A stretch of 64,000 nt of DNA from Nocardia grenadensis NBRC 108939 (GTDB lineage: Bacteria; Actinomycetota; Actinomycetes; Mycobacteriales; Mycobacteriaceae). Both the position numbers and the translations under genes were made by a program. Below are positions 46,554-57,349 of the stretch, in pieces; the stretch's first letter is position 1, and each line of letters opens with the position of its first letter. The DNA lies in NCBI RefSeq assembly GCF_001613445.1, contig NZ_BDCJ01000010.1:62001-126000 (forward strand), given 5' to 3'. Below the pieces are notes generated by a model. The model ran no database searches and was not told the DNA's origin. It worked only from the letters and a program-made list of their open reading frames with translations.

Positions 46554-47969
46554 TCAGTGGTCCTCCTCGCCGATGCGGTGCACATGGATCAGGTTGGTGG
46601 AACCGACGGTACCGGGAGGAGAGCCTGCGACGATGACCACGAGGTCGCCCTTGCGGTATCGGTTCATGCTCAGCAGCGCCTGATCGACCTGTTTGATCAT
46701 GGCGTCGGTGCTGTCCACGGTGGGCACGATGAAGGTTTCGGTACCCCATGTCAGCGCCAGCTGGCTGCGCACTTCCGGAAGGGGGGTGAACGCGAGCAGC
46801 GGCAGCGGCGTGTGCAACCGGGCCAGCCGGCGCACCGTGTCACCGGACTGGGTGAAGGCCACCAGCGCCTTGGCGTTGAGACGTTCCCCGATATCGCGGG
46901 CCGCGTAGGAGATCACTCCGCGTTTGGTCCGCGGGGTGTGGGTGAGCGGCGGGACATTGGTGGATTCGGTCTCCACCGCGTGCACGATGCGGGCCATGGT
47001 GCGCACGGTTTCGATCGGGTACTTACCGACCGAGGTCTCCCCGGACAGCATGACCGCATCCGCGCCGTCGAGCACCGCATTGGCCACATCCGAGGCCTCC
47101 GCGCGGGTGGGCCGGGAGTTCTCGATCATCGATTCGAGCATCTGAGTGGCCACGATGACCGGTTTGGCGTTCTCCCGCGCCATCTGGATCGCCCGCTTCT
47201 GCACGATCGGCACCTGCTCGAGCGGCAGTTCCACACCGAGATCGCCGCGGGCCACCATCACCGCGTCGAACGCCAAAACCACGGCCTCGAGATTGTCGAT
47301 GGCCTCGGGCTTCTCCAATTTGCCGATCACCGGCACCCGGCGGCCGACCCGGTCCATCACATCGTGGACGAGTTCGATATCGGAGGGCGAGCGCACGAAC
47401 GACAGTGCGATGAAGTCCACGCCCAGGTTGAGGGCGAATTCCAGATCTTCGATGTCCTTGTCGGACAGCGCGGGCACCGAGACGTCCATACCCGGCAGCG
47501 AAACACCCTTGTTGTTGCTGACCGGGCCGCCCTCGGTCACTTCGCAGACCACGTCGTTGCCCTCGACGCGAATGACCTCGAGCCCGACCTTGCCGTCGTC
47601 GACCAGCAGCCGGTCGCCGGATTTGGCGTCGTCGGCGAGCTGCTTGTAGGTGGTGGAGACGCGGTCGTGACTGCCGACGATATCGTCGACGGTGATACGC
47701 ACCGTCTCACCGGTCGCCCAGACCGTCTTGTCCTCGGCGAAGCGACCCAACCGGATCTTGGGGCCCTGCAGATCGGCGAGTATGCCGACGGCGCGGCCGA
47801 GATCGTCGCAGGCCTGCCGCACCTTCTTGTAGTTTTCGGCGTGGTCGGAATGCTCACCGTGGCTGAAATTGAGCCGGGCGACATCCATACCACTCTCGAC
47901 GAGCTCTCGAATACGTTCCTCGGTGGCAGTGGCCGGGCCGAGGGTGCACACAATCTTCGTCCGTCGCAT
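46554..47969 (-). CDS. pyk: Pyruvate kinase
   Basis: A 471-aa glycolytic enzyme converting PEP + ADP to pyruvate + ATP. RRTKIVCTLGPATATEERIR is the N-terminus, VARLNFSHGEHSDH binds the phosphate, VIGKLEKPEAIDNLEAVV contains the catalytic Lys, and VMVARGDLGVELPLEQVP the metal-binding site. The C-terminal allosteric domain is complete. The start is ATG 47969 (a GTG lies one codon upstream). A 6-bp dyad (48095-48111) is about 125 bp upstream. Confidence 0.97.
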   Translation of the reverse strand: MRRTKIVCTLGPATATEERIRELVESGMDVARLNFSHGEHSDHAENYKKVRQACDDLGRAVGILADLQGPKIRLGRFAEDKTVWATGETVRITVDDIVGSHDRVSTTYKQLADDAKSGDRLLVDDGKVGLEVIRVEGNDVVCEVTEGGPVSNNKGVSLPGMDVSVPALSDKDIEDLEFALNLGVDFIALSFVRSPSDIELVHDVMDRVGRRVPVIGKLEKPEAIDNLEAVVLAFDAVMVARGDLGVELPLEQVPIVQKRAIQMARENAKPVIVATQMLESMIENSRPTRAEASDVANAVLDGADAVMLSGETSVGKYPIETVRTMARIVHAVETESTNVPPLTHTPRTKRGVISYAARDIGERLNAKALVAFTQSGDTVRRLARLHTPLPLLAFTPLPEVRSQLALTWGTETFIVPTVDSTDAMIKQVDQALLSMNRYRKGDLVVIVAGSPPGTVGSTNLIHVHRIGEEDH

Positions 47970-48094
47970 CACGTGTCGAGCCTAATCCTGCCGAGTTGTC
48001 CCGTTCCGTCCGCCCCCGGGCGATCCGCCGGCAACAGCATACGGCGAATCAGCGGGCAGACCTGCGAAGCTAAGTCTGCCATATGGATTTAACT

Positions 48095-48111
48095 GCATTG
48101 CTACACAATGC
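48095..48111. promoter_or_regulatory. GCATTG-N5-CAATGC dyad upstream of pyk
   Basis: A perfect 6-bp inverted repeat in an unusually AT-rich patch (48076-48113) within the pyk upstream region. It is a candidate operator or promoter element for pyk on the minus strand. Confidence 0.4.
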
Positions 48112-48216
48112 TGAACTCCACGCTACGGCACCCGGAATCGGCATGCCCGCGGCCGCGTCCCGGGCGGGGCCGCGGCCCCGCCGCATCGCGATACGCGAGC
48201 CGCCCGGGAAACGGAA

Positions 48217-48242
48217 CAGACCCCCGGGGTGCCGGGGGTCTG
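48217..48242 (-). terminator. Terminator after the TM2 gene
   Basis: CAGACCCCCGG / CCGGGGGTCTG, an 11-bp perfect stem with a 4-nt loop, 19 bp past the stop. On the minus strand it is followed by TTCCG. Confidence 0.8.
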
Positions 48243-48260
48243 TGGAAAGTGTGTGACAGG

Positions 48261-48782
48261 TCAGTTCTCGCGCAGCGGGCGTCCCTGCGGATCCTGCACG
48301 CTGCCGGTGAGCATCATGATGCCGTCGATGAGCGGCCAGATCCCGCCGAAACCGCAGGTGAGCCAAGTGACCGCGATCTGGGCGATCGCGATACCGGTAT
48401 CGCCGATGTAGAAGCGGCCCGCACCGAACGCGCCCAGGAAGATCTGCAGCAGGCCGGCTGTCAGTTTCTGCTTGTCCGAGTACGGCACACCGTTCATATC
48501 CCGGCCGTAGGGCGCCTCGGGGTCCATCGGGTTGTATCCGCCGGGGCCCATCGGAGGGCCGTAGCCCGCCGGCGGCTGGCCGTAGCCGGGAGGGGCACCG
48601 TACTGGCCGCCCTGCGGCGGGTACGGCTGCGACGGATACGGCTGCGGCTGCGACGGGTAGGACTGGTAGGGCTGCGGTTGTGGCTGCGACGGGTAGCCCG
48701 GCGCACCGGGCGATTTACTCAGGTCCGGCCCGGTTCCCGGTGGGCCGTACTGCGGCCCGCCCTGCTGGTACGGATCGGTCAT
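48261..48782 (-). CDS. TM2 domain membrane protein with Pro/Gln-rich N-terminus
   Basis: A 173-aa protein. Residues 1-95 are a low-complexity Pro/Gln/Tyr/Gly region built of QPQPYPSQP-type repeats. Residues about 105-165 are a TM2 domain with two helices: QIFLGAFGAGRFYIGDTGIA and TWLTCGFGGIWPLIDGIMML. Function is unknown. Start ATG 48782 has a strong AAGGAGG. Its position between pyk and lgt matches the Rv1616 region in M. tuberculosis. Confidence 0.9.
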   Translation of the reverse strand: MTDPYQQGGPQYGPPGTGPDLSKSPGAPGYPSQPQPQPYQSYPSQPQPYPSQPYPPQGGQYGAPPGYGQPPAGYGPPMGPGGYNPMDPEAPYGRDMNGVPYSDKQKLTAGLLQIFLGAFGAGRFYIGDTGIAIAQIAVTWLTCGFGGIWPLIDGIMMLTGSVQDPQGRPLREN

Positions 48783-48885
48783 CGTTCCTCCTTGGTCGGT
48801 GCCCCCGGCAGCGGAAGACAACCTGATGTCGCCTCCCCTGCGACAAGATGCTGCCAGACGCCCGCACCGACCGCCGAACGGAGTC

Positions 48886-50190
48886 CTATTTGCCTCGCGG
48901 AGCAGCGGATTCGGCCGCTTCGCCGTCCTGCTCCGCCACAGAATCATCGGATGACTCGGTCGCGGTCGCCGCCGATTCCGCCGCGGTCGCGCCGGAATCG
49001 GGCTTCGCCTCCGCCGCACCGGAGTCCGCGCTGCCCGAGTCGGTCTTCCCGGGCTCGCCGGACGCTTCGTTGTCGACCATCGGCTCGGAAGGCGATGCGG
49101 CACCGGCGGTTCCGGTATCCGCGGCCTCCTCCGGCGCGACGGCGTCGGCCGCGTCACCCGTGCGGTCCTCGTCCGCCGCGTCGATGGGCCCGTCCGCCGG
49201 ACCCGCCCCGCCGGCGGCTGCCGCCGCCCGCATGGCACCCAGCTGCCACGGCCACGGCCGGGGGGCCGCGTCCGGGCTCAGCTGCTCAGGGGTTTCACGG
49301 CCCTTGGTCGCGAACAGGACATAGGCGATCGCGGCGAGGAACACCAAACCAGAGGTGAACGAGTTGATCCGGATACCCGCGATCTGGGTGGCCTCGTCGT
49401 CCCGCATGAGTTCGACGAAGAACCGGCCGAAGCAGTAGCCGGCCACGTACAGAGCGAACAGCCGGCCGTGGCCGATACGGAAACGCCGATCGATCAGCAC
49501 CAGCGCGACGACCACCAGCACGTTCCAGATCAGCTCGTAGAGGAACGTGGGATGCACGATCGAATACACCTCGCCGGAGGAGACACCGTTCATCATGTCG
49601 AGCCGGCCGGAATCATCGAACCGGAGATAGATCTCCAGGCCCCACGGCAGATCGGTTTCCCGGCCGTAGAGCTCCTGGTTGAAGTAGTTGCCGAGCCGCC
49701 CGATGGCCTGTGCCAGCAGAATCGCCGGGGCGACGGCGTCGCCGAGGGCGGGCAACGGGATCTTGTAGATCCGGCAGGCGATCCACGCACCGATGGCGCC
49801 GAAGAAGACCGCGCCCCAGATGCCGAGCCCGCCCTGATAGATCTTCAGCGCGTCCATCGGGTTGCCGTCGGCGCCGAAGTACTTCTGCCAGTCGGTGGCG
49901 ACGTGGTAGAGGCGTCCACCGATCAGCCCGAACGGGACGGCGAAGACCGCGACATCCAGCACGGTGCCGGCTTCGCCGCCGCGGGCCTGCCAGCGTTTCT
50001 CGCCCCACCAGATGGCGACGATGATGCCGATGATGATGCAGATCGCATACGCCCGCAGCGGGAACGGTCCGATTTCCCAGACACCCTGCGGCGGACTGGG
50101 CAGATAGGCCAGTAGATCGGCGGCGTGCGGTACGGCGCCGCCGGGGGTTCCGGCGGTCGCGACGGTTTCCGGTGCGGCGATAACGGTCAC
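48886..50190 (-). CDS. lgt: Prolipoprotein diacylglyceryl transferase
   Basis: A 434-aa membrane enzyme that attaches diacylglycerol to lipobox cysteines, the first step of lipoprotein maturation (including LivK and the amino acid binding lipoprotein here). About seven membrane segments are visible. The signature GRLGNYFNQELYGRETDLPW and the upstream GLIGGRLYHVATDW (His, Arg) are intact. The C-terminal 125 residues are an Ala/Asp/Ser-rich disordered tail (EDRTGDAADAVAPEEAADTG...), similar in kind to mycobacterial Lgt. It lies 72 bp downstream of trpA and is probably part of the trp transcript. Confidence 0.96.
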   Translation of the reverse strand: MTVIAAPETVATAGTPGGAVPHAADLLAYLPSPPQGVWEIGPFPLRAYAICIIIGIIVAIWWGEKRWQARGGEAGTVLDVAVFAVPFGLIGGRLYHVATDWQKYFGADGNPMDALKIYQGGLGIWGAVFFGAIGAWIACRIYKIPLPALGDAVAPAILLAQAIGRLGNYFNQELYGRETDLPWGLEIYLRFDDSGRLDMMNGVSSGEVYSIVHPTFLYELIWNVLVVVALVLIDRRFRIGHGRLFALYVAGYCFGRFFVELMRDDEATQIAGIRINSFTSGLVFLAAIAYVLFATKGRETPEQLSPDAAPRPWPWQLGAMRAAAAAGGAGPADGPIDAADEDRTGDAADAVAPEEAADTGTAGAASPSEPMVDNEASGEPGKTDSGSADSGAAEAKPDSGATAAESAATATESSDDSVAEQDGEAAESAAPRGK

Positions 50191-50262
50191 GGGGCAACCG
50201 TAGTCGAGCCGGTTATCCAGGCAAGTACGGGCTCCACCCGTGTGTCCCGGGCCGCACGCCGA

Positions 50263-51063
50263 TCAGGACGCGACAGCCGCCCCGCGGACCCCGCCGGCCA
50301 GCTCGCCGGTCAGGGCGCGGACCGCGTCCAGACCCTGCGCGGCCGCCGTGACGAGGGCGGACCCGACGATCACGCCGTCGGCGTACGCGGCGATCTCGGC
50401 GGCTTGCGCGCCGGAGCGCACTCCCAGGCCCACACCGATCGGAATCTCGCTGTGCTCGCGGATCCGGGCACACAGGGCGGGCGCCATCGTCGAGACGGCG
50501 TCCCGGGCGCCGGTGACACCCATGGTCGACGCGGCATAGACGAAACCGGAGCCGGCCTCGAGAGTGGACGCCAGCCGCTCCTCGGTAGAGGACGGGGCGA
50601 CCAGGAAGATCCGGTCGAGATGATGGGCCTCGGAGGCGGCGAACCAGTCACCGGCCTCCTCCGGGATCAGGTTCGGGGTGATCAGCCCGGCGCCGCCGGC
50701 CGCGGCCAGATCGCGGGCGAAACGGTCCACACCGTACTTGAGCACCGGGTTCCAGTAGGTCATCACCACGGCCTGCGCGCCCGCGCTCGTCACGGACTCG
50801 ACCACGGAGAACACATCGCGCACCCGGACCCCGCCGCGCAGCGCCTGATCGGCCGCGGCCTGGATGGTGGGCCCGTCCATCACCGGATCGGAGTAGGCGA
50901 CGCCGACTTCGACGATATCGCAACCGGATTCGACCATCGCGCGCACGACCCGGCGCGATCCTTCGAGATCCGGGTATCCGGCGGGCAGATATCCGATGAG
51001 CGCGGCCCGGTTTTCGGCCCGGCAGGCGGCGAAGGTGGGGCCGAGTCGGGAATCGGAACTCAC
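50263..51063 (-). CDS. trpA: Tryptophan synthase alpha chain
   Basis: A 266-aa TIM barrel that cleaves indole-3-glycerol phosphate to indole and glyceraldehyde 3-phosphate. [40 protein letters not shown] (catalytic region; the usual Glu/Asp are present) and [20 protein letters not shown] are conserved. [29 protein letters not shown] bind phosphate. ATG 51063 overlaps the trpB stop as ATGA. Complexes with TrpB. Confidence 0.96.
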   Translation of the reverse strand: MSSDSRLGPTFAACRAENRAALIGYLPAGYPDLEGSRRVVRAMVESGCDIVEVGVAYSDPVMDGPTIQAAADQALRGGVRVRDVFSVVESVTSAGAQAVVMTYWNPVLKYGVDRFARDLAAAGGAGLITPNLIPEEAGDWFAASEAHHLDRIFLVAPSSTEERLASTLEAGSGFVYAASTMGVTGARDAVSTMAPALCARIREHSEIPIGVGLGVRSGAQAAEIAAYADGVIVGSALVTAAAQGLDAVRALTGELAGGVRGAAVAS

Positions 51064-52355
51064 TGACCGTTCTCCTTGCCGGTATCCGGATCGTCGAAAA
51101 GCCCGAACCAGCGGGCGGCGGTGTCCATATCCTTGTCCCCGCGACCGGACAGGTTCACCAGGATGATCGCACCCTCGCCGAGTTCCCGGCCGAGTTCGAT
51201 CGCCCCGGCGACCGCGTGCGCCGATTCGATGGCCGGGATGATGCCCTCGGCGCGGCTCAGCAGCAGGAGGGCGTCCATCGCGGCGGTATCGGTGACCGGG
51301 AGATACTCGGCGCGGCCGATATCCTTCAGGAAGGCGTGCTCCGGGCCGACCCCGGGGTAGTCCAGCCCGGCGGAGATGGAATGCGAGTCGATGGTCTGGC
51401 CGTCCTCGTCCTGCAGCAGGTACGAGTAGGCGCCCTGGAAGGCACCTGGCGAGCCGCCGGCGAAAGTGGCCGCGTGCCGTCCGGTCTCCACACCGTCACC
51501 GGCCGCTTCGTAGCCGATCAGCCGGACCCCGGGGTCGTCGATGAAGGCGTGGAAGATCCCGATGGCATTGGAGCCACCGCCCACGCAGGCGGTCACCGCA
51601 TCGGGGAGGCGCCCGGTCAGCGACTGCACCTGGGCGCGGGCCTCGAGTCCGACGACCCGCTGAAAATCGCGAACCATCACCGGGAAGGGGTGGGGTCCGG
51701 CGGCGGTACCGAAGCAGTAGTAGGTGTCGTCGGCATTGGTGACCCAGTCACGCAGCGCCTCGTTGATAGCGTCCTTGAGCGTCTTCGAGCCCAGGGTCAC
51801 CGAGATGACCTCGGCACCGAGCAACCGCATCCGGGCCACATTGAGCGCCTGCCGCGCGGTATCCACCGCGCCCATATAGACGATGCACTTCAGGCCCAGC
51901 AGCGCGCACGCGGTAGCGGTGGCGACACCGTGCTGCCCGGCGCCCGTTTCGGCGATGATCCGGGTCTTGCCCATCCGCTTGGCGAGCAGTGCCTGGCCCA
52001 GCACATTGTTGATCTTGTGGGAGCCGGTGTGGTTCAGATCCTCGCGTTTGAGCAGGATCCGCGCACCCCCGGCATGCTCGGCCAGGTTCACGCATTCGAA
52101 GACCGGCGAGGGCCGGCCGGTGTAGTCGCGCTGCAGCCGGTCCAGTTCGGCGAGGAAGTCCGGGTCCAGCCGTGCCTTGTCGTATTCGGCGGTGACCTCC
52201 TCGATCACGGCCATCAGCGCCTCGGGCACATGCCGGCCGCCGTAGACGCCGAAATGGCCGCCCTCGTCGGGTTCGTGCTCGCTACGCTGTGCGACCCCCC
52301 GGCTGGCGGCGGGCAGCGGAGCACTGGTGGACGAGGGGCCGCCCGCGGGCATCAT
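51060..52355 (-). CDS. trpB: Tryptophan synthase beta chain
   Basis: A 431-aa PLP enzyme condensing indole with serine. [20 protein letters not shown] has the Schiff-base Lys, [20 protein letters not shown] the catalytic loop, [20 protein letters not shown] the PLP phosphate site, and [18 protein letters not shown] the COMM region. An N-terminal extension of about 30 residues ([20 protein letters not shown]) precedes [22 protein letters not shown] 52355 overlaps the trpC stop. Confidence 0.96.
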   Translation of the reverse strand: MMPAGGPSSTSAPLPAASRGVAQRSEHEPDEGGHFGVYGGRHVPEALMAVIEEVTAEYDKARLDPDFLAELDRLQRDYTGRPSPVFECVNLAEHAGGARILLKREDLNHTGSHKINNVLGQALLAKRMGKTRIIAETGAGQHGVATATACALLGLKCIVYMGAVDTARQALNVARMRLLGAEVISVTLGSKTLKDAINEALRDWVTNADDTYYCFGTAAGPHPFPVMVRDFQRVVGLEARAQVQSLTGRLPDAVTACVGGGSNAIGIFHAFIDDPGVRLIGYEAAGDGVETGRHAATFAGGSPGAFQGAYSYLLQDEDGQTIDSHSISAGLDYPGVGPEHAFLKDIGRAEYLPVTDTAAMDALLLLSRAEGIIPAIESAHAVAGAIELGRELGEGAIILVNLSGRGDKDMDTAARWFGLFDDPDTGKENGQ

Positions 52356-53170
52356 CGCCCCCGCCGGGCCGGTTTGGGGCAGGAGGGGTGCGTGCCCGCG
52401 GTGACCAGTTCGGATACCGCCGCGCGCGGATCACCACTGGTGACCAGCCCCTCCCCGACCAGTACCGCGTCCGCGCCGGCGCCGGCGTAGGCGAGCAGAT
52501 CGGCGGTCCCGCGGACCCCGGATTCGGCGATCCGGATGACCTCGGTGGGCAGGCCGGGGGCGATCCGGGAGAAGCAGTCCCGATCGACCTCGAGAGTTTT
52601 GAGGTTCCGGGCATTGACCCCGATGACCGTCGCACCCGCGGTGAGCGCCCGATCGGCCTCCTCCTCGGTGTGCACCTCGACCAGCGCGGTCATCCCGAGC
52701 GATTCGGTGCGGTCGATGAGCGAGGCCAGGGTGTCCTGCTCCAGCGCCGCGACGATCAACAGGATCACATCGGCGCCGTGGGCACGGGCCTCGTGGATCT
52801 GGTAGGGACCCACGACGAAATCCTTGCGCAGCACCGGGATATTCACACTGGCCCGAACCGCGTCCAGATCGTCGAGCGATCCGTGGAACCGGCGCCCTTC
52901 GGTGAGCACGCTGATCACGCGCGCCCCACCGTCCTCGTAGGCCTTGGCGAGACTGGCCGGATCGATGATCTCGGCGAGTGCCCCCTTGGAGGGGCTGGCC
53001 CGCTTCACCTCGGCGATCACGCCGATACCGTCTTCGAGAAGGGCGGCCTTCGCATCGAGCGGCGGGGCCGCGGCGGCGGCCGCGGCCTTCACTGCCGGGA
53101 AGTCCAGCACCGCTTCCCGAGCGGCTACATCCGAGCGGACCCCGTCGAGAATCGAGTCGAGTACCGTCAT
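52352..53170 (-). CDS. trpC: Indole-3-glycerol phosphate synthase
   Basis: A 272-aa TIM barrel converting CdRP to indole-3-glycerol phosphate. [20 protein letters not shown] holds the catalytic Glu and Lys, [20 protein letters not shown] the second Lys, and [20 protein letters not shown] and [20 protein letters not shown] the following strands. [20 protein letters not shown] ends in the phosphate loop. ATG 53170 has AAAGGA upstream. It starts after a 143-bp gap with a hairpin, so it may have its own promoter or be partly attenuated from trpE. Confidence 0.96.
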   Translation of the reverse strand: MTVLDSILDGVRSDVAAREAVLDFPAVKAAAAAAAPPLDAKAALLEDGIGVIAEVKRASPSKGALAEIIDPASLAKAYEDGGARVISVLTEGRRFHGSLDDLDAVRASVNIPVLRKDFVVGPYQIHEARAHGADVILLIVAALEQDTLASLIDRTESLGMTALVEVHTEEEADRALTAGATVIGVNARNLKTLEVDRDCFSRIAPGLPTEVIRIAESGVRGTADLLAYAGAGADAVLVGEGLVTSGDPRAAVSELVTAGTHPSCPKPARRGR

Positions 53171-53280
53171 CTGGCTCGAATCCTTTCTGGGGAGACGCGA
53201 GTTATTGCCTGCAGGATTCCCCCAGGCGATGTCTCACCGATGCTGAACAAGAGTAAATGGAAGCGCGCGGCGCCGTGACG

Positions 53281-53305
53281 CCGGGGGCGGATCACACCGC
53301 CCCGG
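53281..53305 (-). other. Stem-loop between TIGR02234 gene and trpC
   Basis: CCGGGGGCGG / CCGCCCCGG with a 6-nt loop and one bulged base, 9 bp downstream of the TIGR02234 stop. No Trp-rich leader peptide is visible next to it, so classical trp attenuation is not supported. Confidence 0.5.
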
Positions 53306-53313
53306 CCGACCTG

Positions 53314-54213
53314 CTAATGGACGTCGCCGGATTCCCTCGAATCCGCTTTCCCGGCCGTACCAGGCCGGTTCTCGCCGCCGCCGGACGCACCGGAAATGTT
53401 TCCCGGCATCTCGGAATGGGTATCGCGCGTGTCCGGTGTGTCGCCCGGTGCCGCCGCGGTATCGGTCGGGTCGGCACCGGCGTCGAGGGCATCCCAGAGC
53501 ACTCGTTCCGGCAGGGGCCCGCCCGCCGTACCCTCCTGGACCGCCCGCGTCGCCGCCGCCTTGCGGGTGGCGGGTGCGTCGTATTTGCCGGAGAGCGGTT
53601 TCGCGCCGGTCGGCATCCGGGCCAGCAGCAGTCCGGCGCCGAACGCGGCCACCGCCCCGGCCAGCGCGAGCACGGCGGCCCCCGGTGCCGTCACCAACTC
53701 CTGGACCTGCGCCCGGCCGGGCAGTTCGGCCAGCGTCGCCGCCCGCTGCTCGGTGGCCCCGGATCCGGTGAGCAGCGCCAGCGCCGGAACAGCGGTCACC
53801 GCGGCGATCAACGCCACCAGGACCCCCACCGCCCGGCGCACCCACCCGCGGGTCGCCAGGATCGCGGCGATCGCGGCCAGCAGCACCAGCGCCAGCGGCG
53901 TCAGCGCGCCGAACCAGACGCCACCGTTCAATTCGTCGGTGCGCGGTTCGGTGAGTCCATCCGCCGAGGTGACGGAGACCCAGGTCAGTCGCGAGGACCC
54001 CCACAGCGCGGCCGCGGCCACGGCGAGCAACCCGATCGCGGGCACCGGGTACCGGCTGCCCGGAGCGGGTCCGGCCGGCTCGGTGGCGGGTAGTTCCGCG
54101 TCGCCCCGGTCGACGGGCCCCGGCCGGGGCGCGCCGGTTTCGGTACCGCCCGGGACGGCACCACGCGTGTCGCCGGGACCGGAGCCGGCGGCCGGATCGC
54201 CGGGCGCCGTCAT
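53314..54213 (-). CDS. TIGR02234-family Trp biosynthesis-associated membrane protein
   Basis: A 299-aa protein with three to four membrane segments: [60 protein letters not shown] and [20 protein letters not shown]. Long Pro/Gly/Asp-rich soluble ends flank them. [20 protein letters not shown] matches the family seen only inside actinobacterial trp operons. Role unknown, possibly membrane association of the pathway or transport. Its start overlaps the trpE stop (ATGA, 54210-54213). Confidence 0.88.
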   Translation of the reverse strand: MTAPGDPAAGSGPGDTRGAVPGGTETGAPRPGPVDRGDAELPATEPAGPAPGSRYPVPAIGLLAVAAAALWGSSRLTWVSVTSADGLTEPRTDELNGGVWFGALTPLALVLLAAIAAILATRGWVRRAVGVLVALIAAVTAVPALALLTGSGATEQRAATLAELPGRAQVQELVTAPGAAVLALAGAVAAFGAGLLLARMPTGAKPLSGKYDAPATRKAAATRAVQEGTAGGPLPERVLWDALDAGADPTDTAAAPGDTPDTRDTHSEMPGNISGASGGGENRPGTAGKADSRESGDVH

Positions 54214-55808
54214 ACGCCCCCGCCGGGCACCGCGGCGGCGGATGCGCGATCCCCGTCCCGGCGCGGGTCGGCATCGGTGCCCTCGTCGAAGGCACGCACC
54301 GTTCCGGCGGCGGCGACCGCGCGCAGCACGGCCATCGCCTTGTTCCGGGATTCGGTGTCCTCGTACTCGGCCTCGGAGTCGGCCACCACACCGGCACCGG
54401 CCTGCACATAGGCGATACCGTCTTTGAGCAGCGCGGTGCGGATGGCGATCGCGGTATCGGCGTCACCGGCGAAATCGAGGTAGCCGACGACCCCGCCGTA
54501 CACGCCGCGCCGGGTGGGTTCGAGTTCCTCGATCAATTGCATGGCGCGGACCTTGGGCGCCCCGGAGAGCGTGCCCGCCGGGAAACACGCGCGTACCGCG
54601 TCCAGGGCGATCTTGCCCGGGGCGAGCCGGCCGGTGACCGTGGAGACCAGGTGCATCACGTGGCTGTACCGCTCGACGTGCCGGTATTCGGTGACGCGCA
54701 CCGTGCCCGGGACGCACACCCGGCCCAGATCGTTACGGCCGAGATCGACCAGCATGAGATGTTCGGCGTTCTCCTTCTCGTCGGCCAGCAGACCTTTCTC
54801 GAGCAGCAGATCGTCCTCCTCGGTGGCGCCGCGCCACCGGGTACCCGCGATCGGATGCGTGGTCGCGACCCCGTCCTGCACCGCCACCAGCGCCTCCGGG
54901 CTGGATCCGACGATGGAGAACGCGGTGTTGCCGTCGCCGTCCGGGATGTGCAGCAGGAACATGTAGGGGCTCGGATTGGCCGCGCGCAGCATGCGGTACA
55001 GATCGATCGGCGCGCCGCCGTAGTCCATCTCGAACCGCTGCGACAGCACCACCTGGAATGCCTCACCGGCCTCGATCTCGGAGACCAGGCGACGTACGCT
55101 TGCCCCGAACTCGTCCGGGGTGCGGGCCCGCCGGAACTGCGGGTCGGGCTGATCGAACACCGACACTGTGGAGGGGGCGGGCGCGCCGAGCGCGGCGGTC
55201 ATCCGGTCCAGCCGGGCGACGGCGTCGTCGTAGGCCGCGTCGACGTTCTCGGAGGTGCCGTTCCAGTTCACCGCATTGGCGATGAGGGTGATCGCGCCCT
55301 CGTGGTGATCGAACGCGGCCAGATCGGTGGCCAGCAGCAGCACCATCTCCGGCAGCCGCAGATCGTCGAGCGCGTGCTCGGGCAGCCGTTCCATGCGGCG
55401 CACCGCGTCGTAGCCGAGATAACCGACCATGCCGCCGGTGAGCGGCGGCAGACCGGGCAGCCGTTCGGTGCGCAGCAGTTCCAGGGTCTCGTGCAGCGCC
55501 GCGAGCGGATCGCCACCCGAGGGCGCCCCCGCCGGCGTGGCGCCGAGCCAGGTGGCGGCGCCGTCAACGGCGGTGAGCGCGGACGGGCTGCCCGCGCCGA
55601 TGAACGACCAGCGCGACCACGATCGGCCGTTCTCCGCGGATTCGAACAGGAAGGTGCCCGCGCGGTCACCGGCGAGTTTGCGGTAGGCCGACAGCGGGGT
55701 CTCCGAATCCGCCAGCACCTTCCGGGTCACGGGGACGACCCGGTGTTCGGCGGCGAGTTCGAGGAATCGTTCGCGGGAGGTAGTCGCGGGAGTGGGCGCG
55801 CCGTGCAT
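54210..55808 (-). CDS. trpE: Anthranilate synthase component I
   Basis: A 532-aa chorismate-using enzyme. [20 protein letters not shown] and [20 protein letters not shown] form the Trp feedback site (LLES-like motif). The chorismate-binding domain has PFDVLSQRF-like [78 protein letters not shown] and [21 protein letters not shown] choose ATG 55808; an in-frame ATG at 55817 is possible. The gene diverges from the peroxiredoxin across about 80 bp. I see no Trp-codon leader upstream. Confidence 0.96.
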   Translation of the reverse strand: MHGAPTPATTSRERFLELAAEHRVVPVTRKVLADSETPLSAYRKLAGDRAGTFLFESAENGRSWSRWSFIGAGSPSALTAVDGAATWLGATPAGAPSGGDPLAALHETLELLRTERLPGLPPLTGGMVGYLGYDAVRRMERLPEHALDDLRLPEMVLLLATDLAAFDHHEGAITLIANAVNWNGTSENVDAAYDDAVARLDRMTAALGAPAPSTVSVFDQPDPQFRRARTPDEFGASVRRLVSEIEAGEAFQVVLSQRFEMDYGGAPIDLYRMLRAANPSPYMFLLHIPDGDGNTAFSIVGSSPEALVAVQDGVATTHPIAGTRWRGATEEDDLLLEKGLLADEKENAEHLMLVDLGRNDLGRVCVPGTVRVTEYRHVERYSHVMHLVSTVTGRLAPGKIALDAVRACFPAGTLSGAPKVRAMQLIEELEPTRRGVYGGVVGYLDFAGDADTAIAIRTALLKDGIAYVQAGAGVVADSEAEYEDTESRNKAMAVLRAVAAAGTVRAFDEGTDADPRRDGDRASAAAVPGGGV

Positions 55809-55886
55809 TTGCCCCATCTTTCCAGTTCCGGTCCGCGGCGTCACGACGCACCCCGCGTGACCCGCCGCCACGGGTACTGTCCCGGT

Positions 55887-56351
55887 ATGAAGATCGGCTC
55901 GCTCGCGCCCTCGTTCGAACTCCCGGATCAGAGCGGCACGCTCCGCTCCCTGGCCGCCCTGCTGGCCGACGGGCCACTGGTCCTGTTCTTCTACCCCGCC
56001 GCGAACACCCCGGTGTGCACCGCCGAGGCCTGCCATTTCCGCGATCTCACCGCCGAATTCGCCGCGCTCGGCGCGAGTTGCGCCGGGATCAGCGCCGACG
56101 CGGTGGATGTGCAGGCCGGGTTCGCGGGATCGCAGCGGCTGGAATACCCGCTGCTCTCCGATGCCGACGGCACGGTCGCCGAGGAATACGGCGTCAAACG
56201 CGGCCTGCTGGGCAAACTGATGCCGGTGAAACGGCATACCTTCGTAATCGGTACCGACCGCCGGCTCCTGACCATGATCAGCAGCGAACTGCGCGCGAAT
56301 GTGCACGCGGACAAGGCGCTGGAGTTCCTCCGCGGCCATACCGGCGCCTGA
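55887..56351 (+). CDS. bcpB: Peroxiredoxin (BCP/AhpE-like)
   Basis: A 154-aa thioredoxin-fold peroxidase. [20 protein letters not shown] carries the peroxidatic Cys in a TPVCTAEAC context, with the resolving Cys five residues later. [20 protein letters not shown] and [20 protein letters not shown] are typical of BCP. It reduces hydroperoxides using thioredoxin or mycoredoxin. ATG 55887. It is divergent from trpE and occupies the position of bcpB (Rv1608c) in M. tuberculosis. Confidence 0.92.
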   Translation: MKIGSLAPSFELPDQSGTLRSLAALLADGPLVLFFYPAANTPVCTAEACHFRDLTAEFAALGASCAGISADAVDVQAGFAGSQRLEYPLLSDADGTVAEEYGVKRGLLGKLMPVKRHTFVIGTDRRLLTMISSELRANVHADKALEFLRGHTGA

Positions 56352-56408
56352 TCCGCCGCGGGGCCCGGCGCGGGGGCCCTGTGAATGAACTCACCTTCGT
56401 TTCCGAGA

Positions 56409-56436
56409 TGCCACACGACCGAGCGAAGTCGTGGCA
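56409..56436. promoter_or_regulatory. Imperfect dyad upstream of the MarR gene
   Basis: TGCCA-(CA)-CGAC, 8 nt, GTCG-TGGCA. It is a 9-bp arm dyad with a 2-nt bulge, 63-90 bp upstream of the MarR GTG, and a candidate autoregulatory operator. Confidence 0.45.
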
Positions 56437-56498
56437 AACTCTCCATAGCCGAGCGACCACTGCCGCAATCGTCGCCGGGGTGGAGAGAAGGCGGACAA

Positions 56499-56990
56499 GT
56501 GACGGATTGGCTGAACCCGGTCGAAGGACGCGCCTGGCGCGCAGTGGTCGCACTGTTGAACCGCCTGCCGGGGGCCCTGGACACGGACCTGCAGCGCGAA
56601 TCCGGTGTCACTCATTTCGAGTACTGGGTACTCACCCTGCTCTCGGAGGCGCCGGACCGGCGGCTGCAGATGAGCGAACTCGCGCAAAGAGCTAACTCAT
56701 CGCTATCCAGGCTGTCGCATGTGGTGTCCAAGCTCGAGCGCATGGGGTGGGCGACCCGCACGGCGGCCACCGGACGGCGCGGGGTGGTGGCCCTGCTCAC
56801 CGACGAGGGGCAGCAGAAGGTCGTGGAGGCGGCGCCCGGCTATATGGATGTGGTGCACCGGCTGGTGTTCGAGGCCCTGGACGCCGAACAGACCGCCGCC
56901 CTGGCCGATCTGGGCGAAACCCTCACCACCCATCTGGGCACGGTGCTCGGGCGGTCCGGCCGGCCCACCACCTCGGATTCGCGGCGCTGA
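56499..56990 (+). CDS. MarR-family transcriptional regulator
   Basis: A 163-aa winged-helix regulator. THFEYWVLTLLSEAPDRRLQ, MSELAQRANSSLSRLSHVVS (recognition helix), KLERMGWATRTAATGRRGVV (wing) and ALLTDEGQQKVVEAAPGYMD are typical of MarR. Such proteins usually respond to phenolic or oxidant ligands. GTG 56499 follows a purine-rich GGAGAGAAGG. Its neighbours are the peroxiredoxin (same strand, 147 bp upstream), which may be a target, and hisI (convergent, 9-bp gap). Confidence 0.92.
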   Translation: MTDWLNPVEGRAWRAVVALLNRLPGALDTDLQRESGVTHFEYWVLTLLSEAPDRRLQMSELAQRANSSLSRLSHVVSKLERMGWATRTAATGRRGVVALLTDEGQQKVVEAAPGYMDVVHRLVFEALDAEQTAALADLGETLTTHLGTVLGRSGRPTTSDSRR

Positions 56991-56999
56991 TCCGCCGGT

Positions 57000-57349
57000 C
57001 TACTCCCGGGCCTGCAGGACGTCGGTGTCGAAGCAGGTGTGTGTACCGGTATGGCAGGCCGCGCCCACCTGGTCGACGATCAGCAGCACGGTGTCGCCGT
57101 CACAGTCCAGCCGCACCTCATGCACATACTGGGTGTGTCCCGAGGTCTCGCCCTTCACCCAGTACTGCTGCCGGGATCGCGAATAGTAGGTGGCGCGGCG
57201 GGTCGCCAGGGTGCGTGCCAGGGCCCGGTCGTCCATCCAGGCCATCATCAGCACATCGCCGGTGGCGCGTTCCTGGGCGACCGCGGCCACCAGCCCGGCC
57301 TCGTTACGTGTGAGCCGGGCGGCGATCGCCGGATCGAGGATCTCGTCCA

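Noticed and set aside
46476..48092. A 538-codon open frame on the plus strand opposite pyk and tesB
   Set aside because: Antisense shadow; pyk and tesB have clear motifs on the other strand.
55818..55886. A trp leader peptide attenuator upstream of trpE
   Set aside because: The 69-bp divergent region contains no run of TGG codons and no open leader frame.
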